55,458 bases of DNA from Liolophura sinensis (lineage: Eukaryota; Mollusca; Polyplacophora; Chitonida; Chitonidae), in contig NW_027018216.1 of the NCBI RefSeq assembly GCF_032854445.1, positions 1 to 55,458 of the forward strand, written 5' to 3'. The position numbers and the translations under genes are program-made. Of this stretch, positions 1 through 10,894 are shown piece by piece (the first letter of the stretch is position 1; the number at the start of each line of letters is the position of its first letter). The notes under the pieces are model-generated. The model searched no databases, was not told the origin of the DNA, and was given only the letters and a program-made list of their open reading frames with translations.

Positions 1-3000
1 CGATGCCTGGCTCAATTCCGAATCTTTTGGCACCTTATAAATGTGGGTCAGTGTTCAGTTGTCCTTTTTACAGCAGACTGTATCAAGTACCTTGCGTTTT
101 TCATGTACAAATGGTGTGGTTTTTCTACACGTAGATAAAGACATTGAGACTGTCTTGCACTTAGAAGTAAGGCAATTGCTGGGTGAGTTAAATGGGCTTA
201 GCCGAAAGATTTGACGTCTTCTGGGCTACCGAAGGGCACATAACTTATAGTCAAAAGTTGAATATAGTAATGACCAGTCGCGATTGTACAGAGTACAGTG
301 TAGCCGATTTCAATTAACAAAAAGACCAGGTAAAAATGCAAAATTGGAAAAATTGTTCCAGTGCTGCTGGTAAGAGGCTAATCCGACGTATTTTGTGACG
401 ACAAATCGAATGGTGCAAACCGCGTTGCTGTCCGACCAATACTTTTCCCTGTAGTGACAATTGAATGATCATTTATGTCATAATCACGTGCACAGCAACG
501 GCTCTTACTCCATGGAAACCAGGGAAATTTGCAATTTTTCAACAGCTGCCGATACCTGGCTCAATTCCGGATCTTTTGGCACCTTAATCATGTGGGTCTG
601 TGGTCAGTTGTACTTTTTACAGCAGACTGTATCAAGTACCTTGTGTTTTTCACGTACAAATGGTGTGGTTTTTCTACACGTAGATAAAGACATTGAGATT
701 GTCTTGCACTTAGAAGTAAGGCAATTGCTGGGTGAGTTAAATGGGCTTAGCCCAAAGATTTCAGGTCTTCTGGGCTACCGAAGGGCACATAACTTATAGT
801 CAAAAGTTGAATATAGTAATGACCAGTCGCGATTGTACAGAGTACAGTGTAGCCGATTTCAATTAACAAAAAGACCAGGCAAAAATGCAAAAGTGGAAAA
901 ACTGTTCCAGTGCTGCTGGTAAGAGGCTAATCCGACGTATTTTGTGACGAGAAATCGAATGGTGCAAACCGCGTTGCTCTCCGACCAATCCTTTTGGCTG
1001 TAGTGACAATTCAATGATCATTTATGTCATAATCACGTGCGTAGCAACGGCTCTTACTCCATGGAAACCAGGGAAATTTGCAATTTTTCAACAGCTGCCG
1101 ATGCCTGGCTCAATTCCGCATCTTTTGGCACCTTACTGAAGTGGGTGAGTGTTCAGTTGTACTTTTTACAGCAGACTGTATCAAGTACCTTGTTTTTTTC
1201 ATGTACAACTGGTGTGGTTTTTCTACACGTAGATAAAGACATTGAGATTGTCTTGGACTTAGAAGTAAGACAATTGCTGGGTGAGTTAAATGGGCTTAGC
1301 CGAAAGATTTGACGTCTTCTGGGCTACCGAAGGGCACATAACTTATAGTCAAAAGTTGAATATAGTAATGACCAGTCGCGATTGTACAAAGTACAGTGTA
1401 GCCGATTTCAATTAACAAAAAGACCAGGCAAAAATGCAAAAGGGAAAAAACTGTTCCAGTGCTGCTGATAAGAGGCTAATCCGACGTATTTTGTGACGAG
1501 AAATCAAATGGTGCAAACCGCGTTGCTCTCCGACTAATACTTTTGGCTGTAGTGACAATTAAATGATCATTTATGTCATAATCACGTGCCCAGCAACGGC
1601 TCTTACTCCATGGAAACCAGGGAAATTTGCAATTTTTCAACAGCTGCCGATGCCTGGCTCAATTCCGCATCTTTTGGCACCTTACTGAAGTGGGTCAGTG
1701 TTCAGTTTGTACTTTTTACAGCAGACTGTATCAAGTACCTTGTGTTTTTTATGTACAAATGGTGTGGTTTTTCTACACGTAGATAAAGACATTGAGATTG
1801 TCTTGCACTTAGAAGTAAGGCAATTGCTGGGTGAGTTAAATGGGCTTAGCCCAAAGATTTGACGTCTTCTGGGCTACCGAAGGGCACATAACTTATAGTC
1901 AAAAGTTGAATATAGTAATGACCAGTCGCGATTGTACAGAGTACAGTGTAGCCGATTTTCAATTAACAAAAAGACCAGGTAAAAATGCAAAAGTGGAAAA
2001 ACTGTTCCAGTGGCTGCTGGTAAGAGGCTAATCCGACGTATTTTGTGACGAGAAATCGAATGGTGCAAACCGCGTTGCTCTCCGACCAATACTTTTGGCT
2101 GTAGCAACAATCAATGAATATTGATGTCATAATCACGTGCCCAGCAACGGCTCTTACTCCATGGAAACCAGGGATATTTGCAATTTTTTAACAGCTGCCG
2201 ATGCCTGGCCCAATTCCGTATCTTTAGGCAACCTTATAAATGTGGGTCAGTGTTTAGTTGTACTTTTTACAGCAGACTGTATCAAGTACCTTGTGTTTTT
2301 TATGTACAAATGGTGTGGTTTTTCTACACGTAGATAAAGACATTGAGATTGTCTTGGACTTAGAAGTAAGACAATTGTTGGGTGAGTTAAATGGGCTTGG
2401 CGCAAAGATTTCAGGTCTTCTGAGCTACCGAAGGGCACATAACTTATAGTCAAAAGTTGAATATAGTAATGACCAGTCGCGATTGTACAGAGTACAGTGT
2501 AGCCGGTTTCAATTAACAAAAAGACCAGGTAAAAATGCAAAAGTGGAAAAACTGTTCCAGTGCTACTAGTAAAAGGCTAATCCGACGTATTTTGTGACGA
2601 GAAATCGAATGGTGCAATCCGCGTTGCTCTCCGACCAATACTTTTGGCTGTAGCGACAATTGAATGATCATTTATGTCATAATCACGTGCGTAGCAACGG
2701 CTCTTACTCCATGGAAACCAGGGAAATTTGCAATTTTTCAACAGCTGCCGATGCCTGGCTCAATTCCGCATCATTTGGCACCTTATAAATGTGGGTCAGT
2801 GTTCAGTTGTACTTTTACAGCAGACTGTGTCAAGGACCTTGCGTTTTTCATGTACAAATGGTGTGGTTTTTCTACACGTAGATAAAGACATTGAGATTGT
2901 CTTGCACTTAGAAGTAAGACAATTGCTGGGTGAGTTAAATGGGCTTAGCCCAAAGATTTGACGTCTTCTGGGCTACCGAAGGGCACATAACTTATAGTCA

Positions 3001-3207
3001 AAAGTTGAATATAGTAATGACCAGTCGCGATTGTACAGAGTACAGTGTAGCCGATTTCAATTAACAAAAAGACCAGGTAAAAATGCAAAATTGGAAAAAT
3101 TGTTCCAGTGCTGCTGGTAAGAGGCTAATCCGACGTATTTTGTGACGACAAATCGAATGGTGCAAACCGCGTTGCTGTCCGACCAATACTTTTCCCTGTA
3201 GTGACAA
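1..3207. repeat. Left-edge block A'-C-B-E-D-A
   Basis: Six monomers: A' 1-460 (truncated by the window edge), C 461-1009, B 1010-1558, E 1559-2109, D 2110-2659, A 2660-3207. A' is recognised by GTCCTTTT near 60 and GAGACTG near 147. The same order, with the same diagnostic bases, returns at 15288-18583 (28 monomers, about 15.4 kb away). Private single-base indels in this copy include an extra T near 1708 and 1958, an extra G near 2012, a missing T at about 2110 and a missing T near 2815. Confidence 0.95.
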
Positions 3208-4306
3208 TTGAATGATCATTTATGTCATAATCACGTGCACAGCAACGGCTCTTACTCCATGGAAACCAGGGAAATTTGCAATTTTTCAACAGCTGCCGAT
3301 ACCTGGCTCAATTCCGGATCTTTTGGCACCTTAATCATGTGGGTCTGTGGTCAGTTGTACTTTTTACAGCAGACTGTATCAAGTACCTTGTGTTTTTCAC
3401 GTACAAATGGTGTGGTTTTTCTACACGTAGATAAAGACATTGAGATTGTCTTGCACTTAGAAGTAAGGCAATTGCTGGGTGAGTTAAATGGGCTTAGCCC
3501 AAAGATTTCAGGTCTTCTGGGCTACCGAAGGGCACATAACTTATAGTCAAAAGTTGAATATAGTAATGACCAGTCGCGATTGTACAGAGTACAGTGTAGC
3601 CGATTTCAATTAACAAAAAGACCAGGTAAAAATGCAAAAGTGGAAAAACTGTTCCAGTGCTGCTGGTAAGAGGCTAATCCGACGTATTTTGTGACGACAA
3701 ATCGAATGGTGCAAACCGCGTTGCTGTCCGACCAATACTTTTCCCTGTAGTGACAATTGAATGATCATTTATGTCATAATCACGTGCACAGCAACGGCTC
3801 TTACTCCATGGAAACCAGGGAAATTTGCAATTTTTCAACAGCTGCCCGATACCTGGCTCAATTCCGGATCTTTTGGCACCTTAATCATGTGGGTCTGTGG
3901 TCAGTTGTACTTTTTACAGCAGACTGTATCAAGTACCTTGTGTTTTTCACGTACAAATGGTGTGGTTTTTCTACACGTAGATAAAGACATTGAGATTGTC
4001 TTGCACTTAGAAGTAAGGCAATTGCTGGGTGAGTTAAATGGGCTTAGCCCAAAGATTTCAGGTCTTCTGGGCTACCGAAGGGCACATAACTTATAGTCAA
4101 AAGTTGAATATAGTAATGACCAGTCGCGATTGTACAGAGTACAGTGTAGCCGATTTCAATTAACAAAAAGACCAGGTAAAAATGCAAAAGTGGAAAAACT
4201 GTTCCAGTGCTGCTGGTAAGAGGCTAATCCGACGTATTTTGTGACGAGAAATCGAATGGTGCAAACCGCGTTGCTCTCCGACCAATACTTTTGGCTGTAG
4301 CAACAA
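3208..4306. repeat. C-C duplication, first member a C/A hybrid
   Basis: Two C-type heads in succession (3208-3756 and 3757-4306), each with CAC after the E-box, ATACCTGG and CTTAATCATG. The first unit has a C-type body through AAGTGGAAAAACTG (about 3650) but an A-type end (GACGACAAATC, then TTCCCTGTAGTG), the end that normally precedes a C unit. This is the expected product of an unequal exchange that added one monomer. The second unit has an extra C at about 3846 (GCTGCCCGATA). Confidence 0.9.
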
Positions 4307-5403
4307 TTCAATGAATATTGATGTCATAATCACGTGCCCAGGAACGGCTCTTACTCCATGGAAACCAGGGATATTTGCAATTTTTTAACAGCTGCCGATG
4401 CCTGGCCCAATTCCGTATCTTTAGGCACCTTATAAATGTGGGTCAGTGTTTAGTTGTACTTTTACAGCAGACTGTATCAAGTACCTTGTGTTTTTTATGT
4501 ACAAATGGTCTGGTTTTTCTACACGTAGATAAAGACATTGAGATTGTCTTGGACTTAGAAGTAAGACAATTGCTGGGTGAGTTAAATGGGCTTGGCGCAA
4601 AGATTTCAGGTCTTCTGAGCTACCGAAGGGCACATAACTTATAGTCAAAAGTTGAATATAGTAATGACCAGTCGCAATTGTACAGAGTACAGTGTAGCCG
4701 GTTTCAATTAACAAAAAGACCAGGTAAAAATGCAAAAGTGGAAAAACTGTTCCAGTGCTACTAGTAAAAGGCTAATCCGACGTATTTTGTGACGAGAAAT
4801 CGAATGGTGCAATCCGCGTTGCTCTCCGACCAATACTTTTGGCTGTAGCGACAATTGAATGATCATTTATGTCATAATCACGTGCGTAGCAACGGCTCTT
4901 ACTCCATGGAAACCAGGGAAATTTGCAATTTTTCAACAGCTGCCGATGCCTGGCTCAATTCCGAATCTTTTGGCACCTTATAAATGTGGGTCAGTGTTCA
5001 GTTGTACTTTTTACAGCAGACTGTATCAAGTACCTTGCGTTTTTCACGTACAAATGGTGTGGTTTTTCTACACGTAGATAAAGACATTGAGATTGTCTTG
5101 CACTTAGAAGTAAGACAATTGCTGGGTGAGTTAAATGGGCTTAGCCGAAAGATTTGACGTCTTCTGGGCTACCGAAGGGCACATAACTTATAGTCAAAAG
5201 TTGAATATAGTAATGACCAGTCGCGATTGTACAGAGTACAGTGTAGCCGATTTCAATTAACAAAAAGACCAGGTAAAAATGCAAAGTTGGAAAAATTGTT
5301 CCAGTGCTGCTGGTAAGAGGCTAATCCGACGTATTTTGTGACGACAAATCGAATGGTGCAAACCGCGTTGCTGTCCGACCAATACTTTTCCCTGTAGTGA
5401 CAA
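4307..5403. repeat. D-A dimer preceding the hexamer HOR
   Basis: D 4307-4854 and A 4855-5403. Together with the following hexamer this gives the eight-unit order D-A-C-D-A-D-A'-C (4307-8697), which recurs at 11993-16384, offset about 7,687 bp or 14 monomers. The D copy has CCAGGAACGG rather than CCAGCAACGG near 4340, a one-base-shorter T run near 4460, and GGTCTGG in place of GGTGTGG near 4507. Confidence 0.92.
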
Positions 5404-8400
5404 TTGAATGATCATTTATGTCATAATCACGTGCACAGCAACGGCTCTTACTCCATGGAAACCAGGGAAATTTGCAATTTTTCAACAGCTGCCGATACCT
5501 GGCTCAATTCCGGATCTTTTGGCACCTTAATCATGTGGGTCTGTGGTCAGTTGTACTTTTTACAGCAGACTGTATCAAGTACCTTGTGTTTTTCACGTAC
5601 AAATGGTGTGGTTTTTCTACACGTAGATAAAGACATTGAGATTGTCTTGCACTTAGAAGTAAGGCAATTGCTGGGTGAGTTAAATGGGCTTAGCCCAAAG
5701 ATTTCAGGTCTTCTGGGCTACCGAAGGGCACATAACTTATAGTCAAAAGTTGAATATAGTAATGACCAGTCGCGATTGTACAGAGTACAGTGTAGCCGAT
5801 TTCAATTAACAAAAAGACCAGGTAAAAATGCAAAAGTGGAAAAACTGTTCCAGTGCTGCTGGTAAGAGGCTAATCCGACGTATTTTGTGACGAGAAATCG
5901 AATGGTGCAAACCGCGTTGCTCTCCGACCAATACTTTTGGCTGTAGCAACAATTCAATGAATATTGATGTCATAATCACGTGCCCAGCAACGGCTCTTAC
6001 TCCATGGAAACCAGGGATATTTGCAATTTTTTAACAGCTGCCGATGCCTGGCCCAATTCCGTATCTTTAGGCACCTTATAAATGTGGGTCAGTGTTTAGT
6101 TGTACTTTTTACAGCAGACTGTATCAAGTACCTTGTGTTTTTTATGTACAAATGGTGTGGTTTTTCTACACGTAGATAAAGACATTGAGATTGTCTTGGA
6201 CTTAGAAGTAAGACAATTGCTGGGTGAGTTAAATGGGCTTGGCGCAAAGATTTCAGGTCTTCTGAGCTACCGAAGGGCACATAACTTATAGTCAAAAGTT
6301 GAATATAGTAATGACCAGTCGCGATTGTACAGAGTACAGTGTAGCCGGTTTCAATTAACAAAAAGACCAGGTAAAAATGCAAAAGTGGAAAAACTGTTCC
6401 AGTGCTACTAGTAAAAGGCTAATCCGACGTATTTTGTGACGAGAAATCGAATGGTGCAATCCGCGTTGCTCTCCGACCAATACTTTTGGCTGTAGCGACA
6501 ATTGAATGATCATTTATGTCATAATCACGTGCGTAGCAACGGCTCTTACTCCATGGAAACCAGGGAAATTTGCAATTTTTCAACAGCTGCCGATGCCTGG
6601 CTCAATTCCGAATCTTTTGGCACCTTATAAATGTGGGGTCAGTGTTCAGTTGTACTTTTTACAGCAGACTGTATCAAGTACCTTGCGTTTTTCATGTACA
6701 AATGGTGTGGTTTTTCTACACGTAGATAAAGACATTGAGATTGTCTTGCACTTAGAAGTAGGCAATTGCTGGGTGAGTTAAATGGGCTTAGCCCAAAGAT
6801 TTCAGGTCTTCTGGGCTACCGAAGGGCACATAACTTATAGTCAAAAGTTGAATATAGTAATGACCAGTCGCGATTGTACAGAGTACAGTGTAGCGATTTC
6901 AATTAACAAAAAGACCAGGTAAAAATGCAAAAGTGGAAAAACTGTTCCAGTGCTGCTGGTAAGAGGCTAATCCGACGTATTTTGTGACGAGAAATCGAAT
7001 GGTGCAAACCGCGTTGCTCTCCGACCAATACTTTTGGCTGTAGCAACAATTCAATGAATATTGATGTCATAATCACGTGCCCAGCAACGGCTCTTACTCC
7101 ATGGAAACCAGGGATATTTGCAATTTTTTAACAGCTGCCGATGCCTGGCCCAATTCCGTATCTTTAGGCACCTTATAAATGTGGGTCAGTGTTTAGTTGT
7201 ACTTTTTACAGCAGACTGTATCAAGTACCTTGTGTTTTTTATGTACAAATGGTGTGGTTTTTTTTACACGTAGATAAAGACATTGAGATTGTCTTGGACT
7301 TAGAAGTAAGACAATTGCTGGGTGAGTTAAATGGGCTTGGCGCAAAGATTTCAGGTCTTCTGAGCTACCGAAGGGCACATAACTTATAGTCAAAAGTTGA
7401 ATATAGTAATGACCAGTCGCGATTGTACAGAGTACAGTGTAGCCGGTTTCAATTAACAAAAAGACCAGGTAAAAATGCAAAAGTGGAAAAACTGTTCCAG
7501 TGCTACTAGTAAAAGGCTAATCCGACGTATTTTGTGACGAGAAATCGAATGGTGCAATCCGCGTTGCTCTCCGACCAATACTTTTGGCTGTAGCGACAAT
7601 TGAATGATCATTTATGTCATAATCACGTGCGTAGCAACGGTTCTTACTCCATGGAAACCAGGGAAATTTGCAATTTTTCAACAGCTGCCGATGCCTGGCT
7701 CAATTCCGAATCTTTTGGCACCTTATAAATGTGGGTCAGTGTTCAGTTGTCCTTTTTACAGCAGACTGTATCAAGTACCTTGCGTTTTTTATGTACAAAT
7801 GGTGTGGTTTTTCTACACGTAGATAAAGACATTGAGACTGTCTTGCACTTAGAAGTAAGGCAATTGCTGGGTGAGTTAAATGGGCTTAGCCGAAAGATTT
7901 GACGTCTTCTGGGCTACCGAAGGGCACATAACTTATAGTCAAAAGTTGAATATAGTAATGACCAGTCGCGATTGTACAGAGTACAGTGTAGCCGATTTCA
8001 ATTAACAAAAAGACCAGGTAAAAATGCAAAATTGGAAAAATTGTTCCAGTGCTGCTGGTAAGAGGCTAATCCGACGTATTTTGTGACAACAAATCGAATG
8101 GTGCAAACCGCGTTGCTGTCCGACCAATACTTTTCCCTGTAGTGACAATTGAATGATCATTTATGTCATAATCACGTGCACAGCAACGGCTCTTACTCCA
8201 TGGAAACCAGGGAAATTTGCAATTTTTCAACAGCTGCCGATACCTGGCTCAATTCCGGATCTTTTGGCACCTTAATCATGTGGGTCTGTGGTCAGTTGTA
8301 CTTTTTACAGCAGACTGTATCAAGTACCTTGTGTTTTTCACGTACAAATGGTGTGGTTTTTCTACACGTAGATAAAGACATTGAGATTGTCTTGCACTTA

Positions 8401-8697
8401 GAAGTAAGGCAATTGCTGGGTGAGTTAAATGGGCTTAGCCCAAAGATTTGACGTCTTCTGGGCTACCGAAGGGCACATAACTTATAGTCAAAAGTTGAAT
8501 ATAGTAATGACCAGTCGCGATTGTACAGAGTACAGTGTAGCCGATTTCAATTAACAAAAAGACCAGGTAAAAATGCAAAGTTGGAAAAATTGTTCCAGTG
8601 CTGCTGGTAAGAGGCTAATCCGACGTATTTTGTGACGACAAATCGAATGGTGCAAACCGCGTTGCTGTCCGACCAATACTTTTCCCTGTAGTGACAA
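5404..8697. repeat. Hexamer HOR copy 1 (C-D-A-D-A'-C), 3.29 kb
   Basis: Monomers C 5404, D 5953, A 6502, D 7050, A' 7600, C 8149. The second D has an eight-T run (GGTTTTTTTTACACG near 7257) and the A' has CAACGGTTCTT near 7637, GTCCTTTT near 7749 and GAGACTG near 7835; all of these tags recur at the same place in the other two hexamer copies. The last C is a hybrid: C-type up to AAGGCAATTG (about 8410), then A-type from TTTGACG (8450) onward with CAAAGTTGG near 8577. Private indels: an extra G near 6637, a missing A near 6760, a missing C near 6894. Confidence 0.95.
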
Positions 8698-8700
8698 TTG

Positions 8701-8710
8701 AATGATCATT
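8701..8710. other. Dyad AATGATCATT at the monomer start
   Basis: A perfect 10-bp palindrome at the head of A, B, C and several right-domain units (also 464-473). In D units the same place holds a different inverted repeat, TCAAT-GAAT-ATTGA (9248-9261), so dyad symmetry is kept while the bases change. Whether a protein binds here is unknown. Confidence 0.6.
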
Positions 8711-8721
8711 TATGTCATAAT

Positions 8722-8727
8722 CACGTG
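8722..8727. promoter_or_regulatory. CACGTG E-box-like palindrome, one per monomer
   Basis: CACGTG sits at unit positions 25-30 in almost every copy. It is the canonical site of bHLH-type factors, but a six-base site can be kept simply by array homogenisation. It is altered to CACGTT in the K-type heads at 36698, 42183 and 47675 and to CACTTG at 31765. Confidence 0.35.
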
Positions 8728-8909
8728 CACAGCAACGGCTCTTACTCCATGGAAACCAGGGAAATTTGCAATTTTTCAACAGCTGCCGATACCTGGCTCA
8801 ATTCCGGATCTTTTGGCACCTTAATCATGTGGGTCTGTGGTCAGTTGTACTTTTTACAGCAGACTGTATCAAGTACCTTGTGTTTTTCACGTACAAATGG
8901 TGTGGTTTT

Positions 8910-8921
8910 TCTACACGTAGA
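8910..8921. other. Short inverted repeat TCTAC-AC-GTAGA
   Basis: A five-base stem with a two-base centre, at the same place in nearly every monomer, just after a TTTTT run. Rare copies have CTACATGTAG (41850, 46793), which is a perfect palindrome, or ACGTAAATAAAG (I, J types), which breaks the arm. Too short to call a terminator or cruciform. Confidence 0.4.
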
Positions 8922-9070
8922 TAAAGACATTGAGATTGTCTTGCACTTAGAAGTAAGGCAATTGCTGGGTGAGTTAAATGGGCTTAGCCCAAAGATTTCA
9001 GGTCTTCTGGGCTACCGAAGGGCACATAACTTATAGTCAAAAGTTGAATATAGTAATGACCAGTCGCGAT

Positions 9071-9083
9071 TGTACAGAGTACA
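9071..9083. other. Dyad TGTAC-AGA-GTACA
   Basis: Perfect 5-bp arms around a 3-bp centre, next to the TCGCGA palindrome (9064-9069). It is conserved in nearly all units; B units have a two-nucleotide-like change to TGTACAAAGTACA, which keeps both arms. A three-base insertion at about 44757 disrupts it in one unit. The arms are everted relative to steroid-receptor elements, so that reading is not supported. Confidence 0.5.
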
Positions 9084-9221
9084 GTGTAGCCGATTTCAAT
9101 TAACAAAAAGACCAGGTAAAAATGCAAAAGTGGAAAAACTGTTCCAGTGCTGCTGGTAAGAGGCTAATCCGACGTATTTTGTGACGAGAAATCGAATGGT
9201 GCAAACCGCGTTGCTCTCCGA

Positions 9222-9226
9222 CCAAT
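9222..9226 (+). promoter_or_regulatory. CCAAT motif near the monomer end
   Basis: CCGACCAATACTTTT (or CCAATCC) closes nearly every unit. CCAAT is the NF-Y core site. It is lost in B/E-transition units (CGACTAATAC) and at 13061 (CGAACAAT). The binding interpretation is from motif identity only. Confidence 0.25.
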
Positions 9227-9246
9227 ACTTTTGGCTGTAGCAACAA

Positions 9247-9795
9247 TTCAATGAATATTGATGTCATAATCACGTGCCCAGCAACGGCTCTTACTCCATG
9301 GAAACCAGGGATATTTGCAATTTTTTAACAGCTGCCGATGCCTGGCCCAATTCCGTATCTTTAGGCACCTTATAAATGTGGGTCAGTGTTTAGTTGTACT
9401 TTTTACAGCAGACTGTATCAAGTACCTTGTGTTTTTTATGTACAAATGGTGTGGTTTTTCTACACGTAGATAAAGACATTGAGATTGTCTTGGACTTAGA
9501 AGTAAGACAATTGCTGGGTGAGTTAAATGGGCTTGGCGCAAAGATTTCAGGTCTTCTGAGCTACCGAAGGGCACATAACTTATAGTCAAAAGTTGAATAT
9601 AGTAATGACCAGTCGCGATTGTACAGAGTACAGTGTAGCCGGTTTCAATTAACAAAAAGACCAGGTAAAAATGCAAAAGTGGAAAAACTGTTCCAGTGCT
9701 ACTAGTAAAAGGCTAATCCGACGTATTTTGTGACGAGAAATCGAATGGTGCAATCCGCGTTGCTCTCCGACCAATACTTTTGGCTGTAGCGACAA
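9247..9795. repeat. Exemplar of monomer family D
   Basis: The commonest left-domain family. Diagnostic bases: head TTCAATGAATATTGATG instead of TTGAATGATCATT, CCC after the E-box, GGGATATTTGC, TTTTTTAACAG, GGCCCAATTCC, GTATCTTTAGG, TTATAAATG, GTGTTTAG, TTTTTTATGTAC, TTGGACTTAG, CTTGGCGCAAAG, CTGAGCTACC, TAGCCGGTTTC, GTGCTACTAGTAAAAGG and GCAATCCGCG. It is the most distinct left-domain family, separated from C by many fixed differences, yet the two alternate within every HOR. Confidence 0.95.
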
Positions 9796-10344
9796 TTGAA
9801 TGATCATTTATGTCATAATCACGTGCGTAGCAACGGCTCTTACTCCATGGAAACCAGGGAAATTTGCAATTTTTCAACAGCTGCCGATGCCTGGCTCAAT
9901 TCCGAATCTTTTGGCACCTTATAAATGTGGGTCAGTGTTCAGTTGTACTTTTTACAGCAGACTGTATCAAGTACCTTGCGTTTTTCATGTACAAATGGTG
10001 TGGTTTTTCTACACGTAGATAAAGACATTGAGATTGTCTTGCACTTAGAAGTAAGGCAATTGCTGGGTGAGTTAAATGGGCTTAGCCCAAAGATTTCAGG
10101 TCTTCTGGGCTACCGAAGGGCACATAACTTATAGTCAAAAGTTGAATATAGTAATGACCAGTCGCGATTGTACAGAGTACAGTGTAGCCGATTTCAATTA
10201 ACAAAAAGACCAGGTAAAAATGCAAAAGTGGAAAAACTGTTCCAGTGCTGCTGGTAAGAGGCTAATCCGACGTATTTTGTGACGAGAAATCGAATGGTGC
10301 AAACCGCGTTGCTCTCCGACCAATACTTTTGGCTGTAGCAACAA
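9796..10344. repeat. Exemplar of monomer family A
   Basis: Diagnostic bases: CGT after the E-box (GCGTAGCAACGG), GATGCCTGGCTC, TTCCGAATC, CTTATAAATG, GTGTTCAG, CCTTGCGTTTTTC. The second half depends on the neighbour: before D it resembles C (TTTCAGG, AAGTGGAAAAACTG), before C it reads TTTGACG with CAAAATTGG or CAAAGTTGG and TTCCCTGTAG. Copies start at 2660, 4855, 6502, 12542, 14189, 18035, 21332, 22979, 26822 and 29567. Confidence 0.93.
9920..9925 (+). promoter_or_regulatory. TATAAA motif in A and D type monomers
   Basis: CTTATAAATG occurs in A- and D-type heads only; C has CTTAATCATG and B, E, G and L have CTTACTGAAG or a close form. A CCAAT motif lies about 155 bp upstream in the preceding unit (near 9767) and the CACGTG lies between. 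This resembles a promoter layout, but no initiator or stable transcript is visible, so a functional role is only a possibility. Confidence 0.25.
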
Positions 10345-10894
10345 TTCAATGAATATTGATGTCATAATCACGTGCCCAGCAACGGCTCTTACTCCATGGA
10401 AACCAGGGATATTTGCAATTTTTTAACAGCTGCCGATGCCTGGCCCAATTCCGTATCTTTAGGCACCTTATAAATGTGGGTCAGTGTTTAGTTGTACTTT
10501 TTACAGCAGACTGTATCAAGTACCTTGTGTTTTTTATGTACAAATGGTGTGGTTTTTTTTACACGTAGATAAAGACATTGAGATTGTCTTGGACTTAGAA
10601 GTAAGACAATTGCTGGGTGAGTTAAATGGGCTTGGCGCAAAGATTTCAGGTCTTCTGAGCTACCGAAGGGCACATAACTTATAGTCAAAAGTTGAATATA
10701 GTAATGACCAGTCGCGATTGTACAGAGTACAGTGTAGCCGGTTTCAATTAACAAAAAGACCAGGTAAAAATGCAAAAGTGGAAAAACTGTTCCAGTGCTA
10801 CTAGTAAAAGGCTAATCCGACGTATTTTGTGACGAGAAATCGAATGGTGCAATCCGCGTTGCTCTCCGACCAATACTTTTGGCTGTAGCGACAA

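Larger units (their letters stand above)
8698..9246. repeat. Exemplar of monomer family C
   Basis: A clean 549-bp C unit. Diagnostic bases: CAC at unit positions 31-33, GATACCTGG, TTCCGGATC, CTTAATCATG (no TATA motif), GGTCTGTGG, TTTTTCACGTAC, TTGCACTTAG, AAGGCAATTG, TTTCAGG. Usually entered from a unit ending TTCCCTGTAGTGAC. Its end varies with the next unit: TTGGCTGTAGCAAC before D, CAATCCTTTTGG before B. Near-identical copies start at 461, 3757, 5404, 13091, 15837, 24626 and elsewhere. Confidence 0.95.

Noticed and set aside
461-799. Repeated plus-strand open frame of 100-112 codons in C-type units (also 3208, 5404, 8698, 13091 and others)
   Set aside because: It begins at a TTG, is present only because the monomer is repeated, changes amino acids freely at family-diagnostic sites, and is broken by single-base indels in many copies. 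The unit length is a multiple of three, which keeps the frame in register without any coding constraint.
8795-8805. tRNA gene or tRNA pseudogene around the B-box-like motif
   Set aside because: The flanking bases do not form a T-arm stem, no acceptor or anticodon stem is seen, and no A-box lies at a suitable distance.
9071-9083. Steroid hormone receptor element
   Set aside because: The dyad TGTAC-AGA-GTACA has the half sites everted compared with the known inverted-repeat element.
9383-9676. Recurrent minus-strand open frame of 97 codons in D-type units, with a hydrophobic start
   Set aside because: It overlaps the plus-strand frame, starts and stops at family-specific bases, and has no recognisable domain. 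Copies with one-base changes lose it. The hydrophobicity follows from T-rich plus-strand composition read in reverse.
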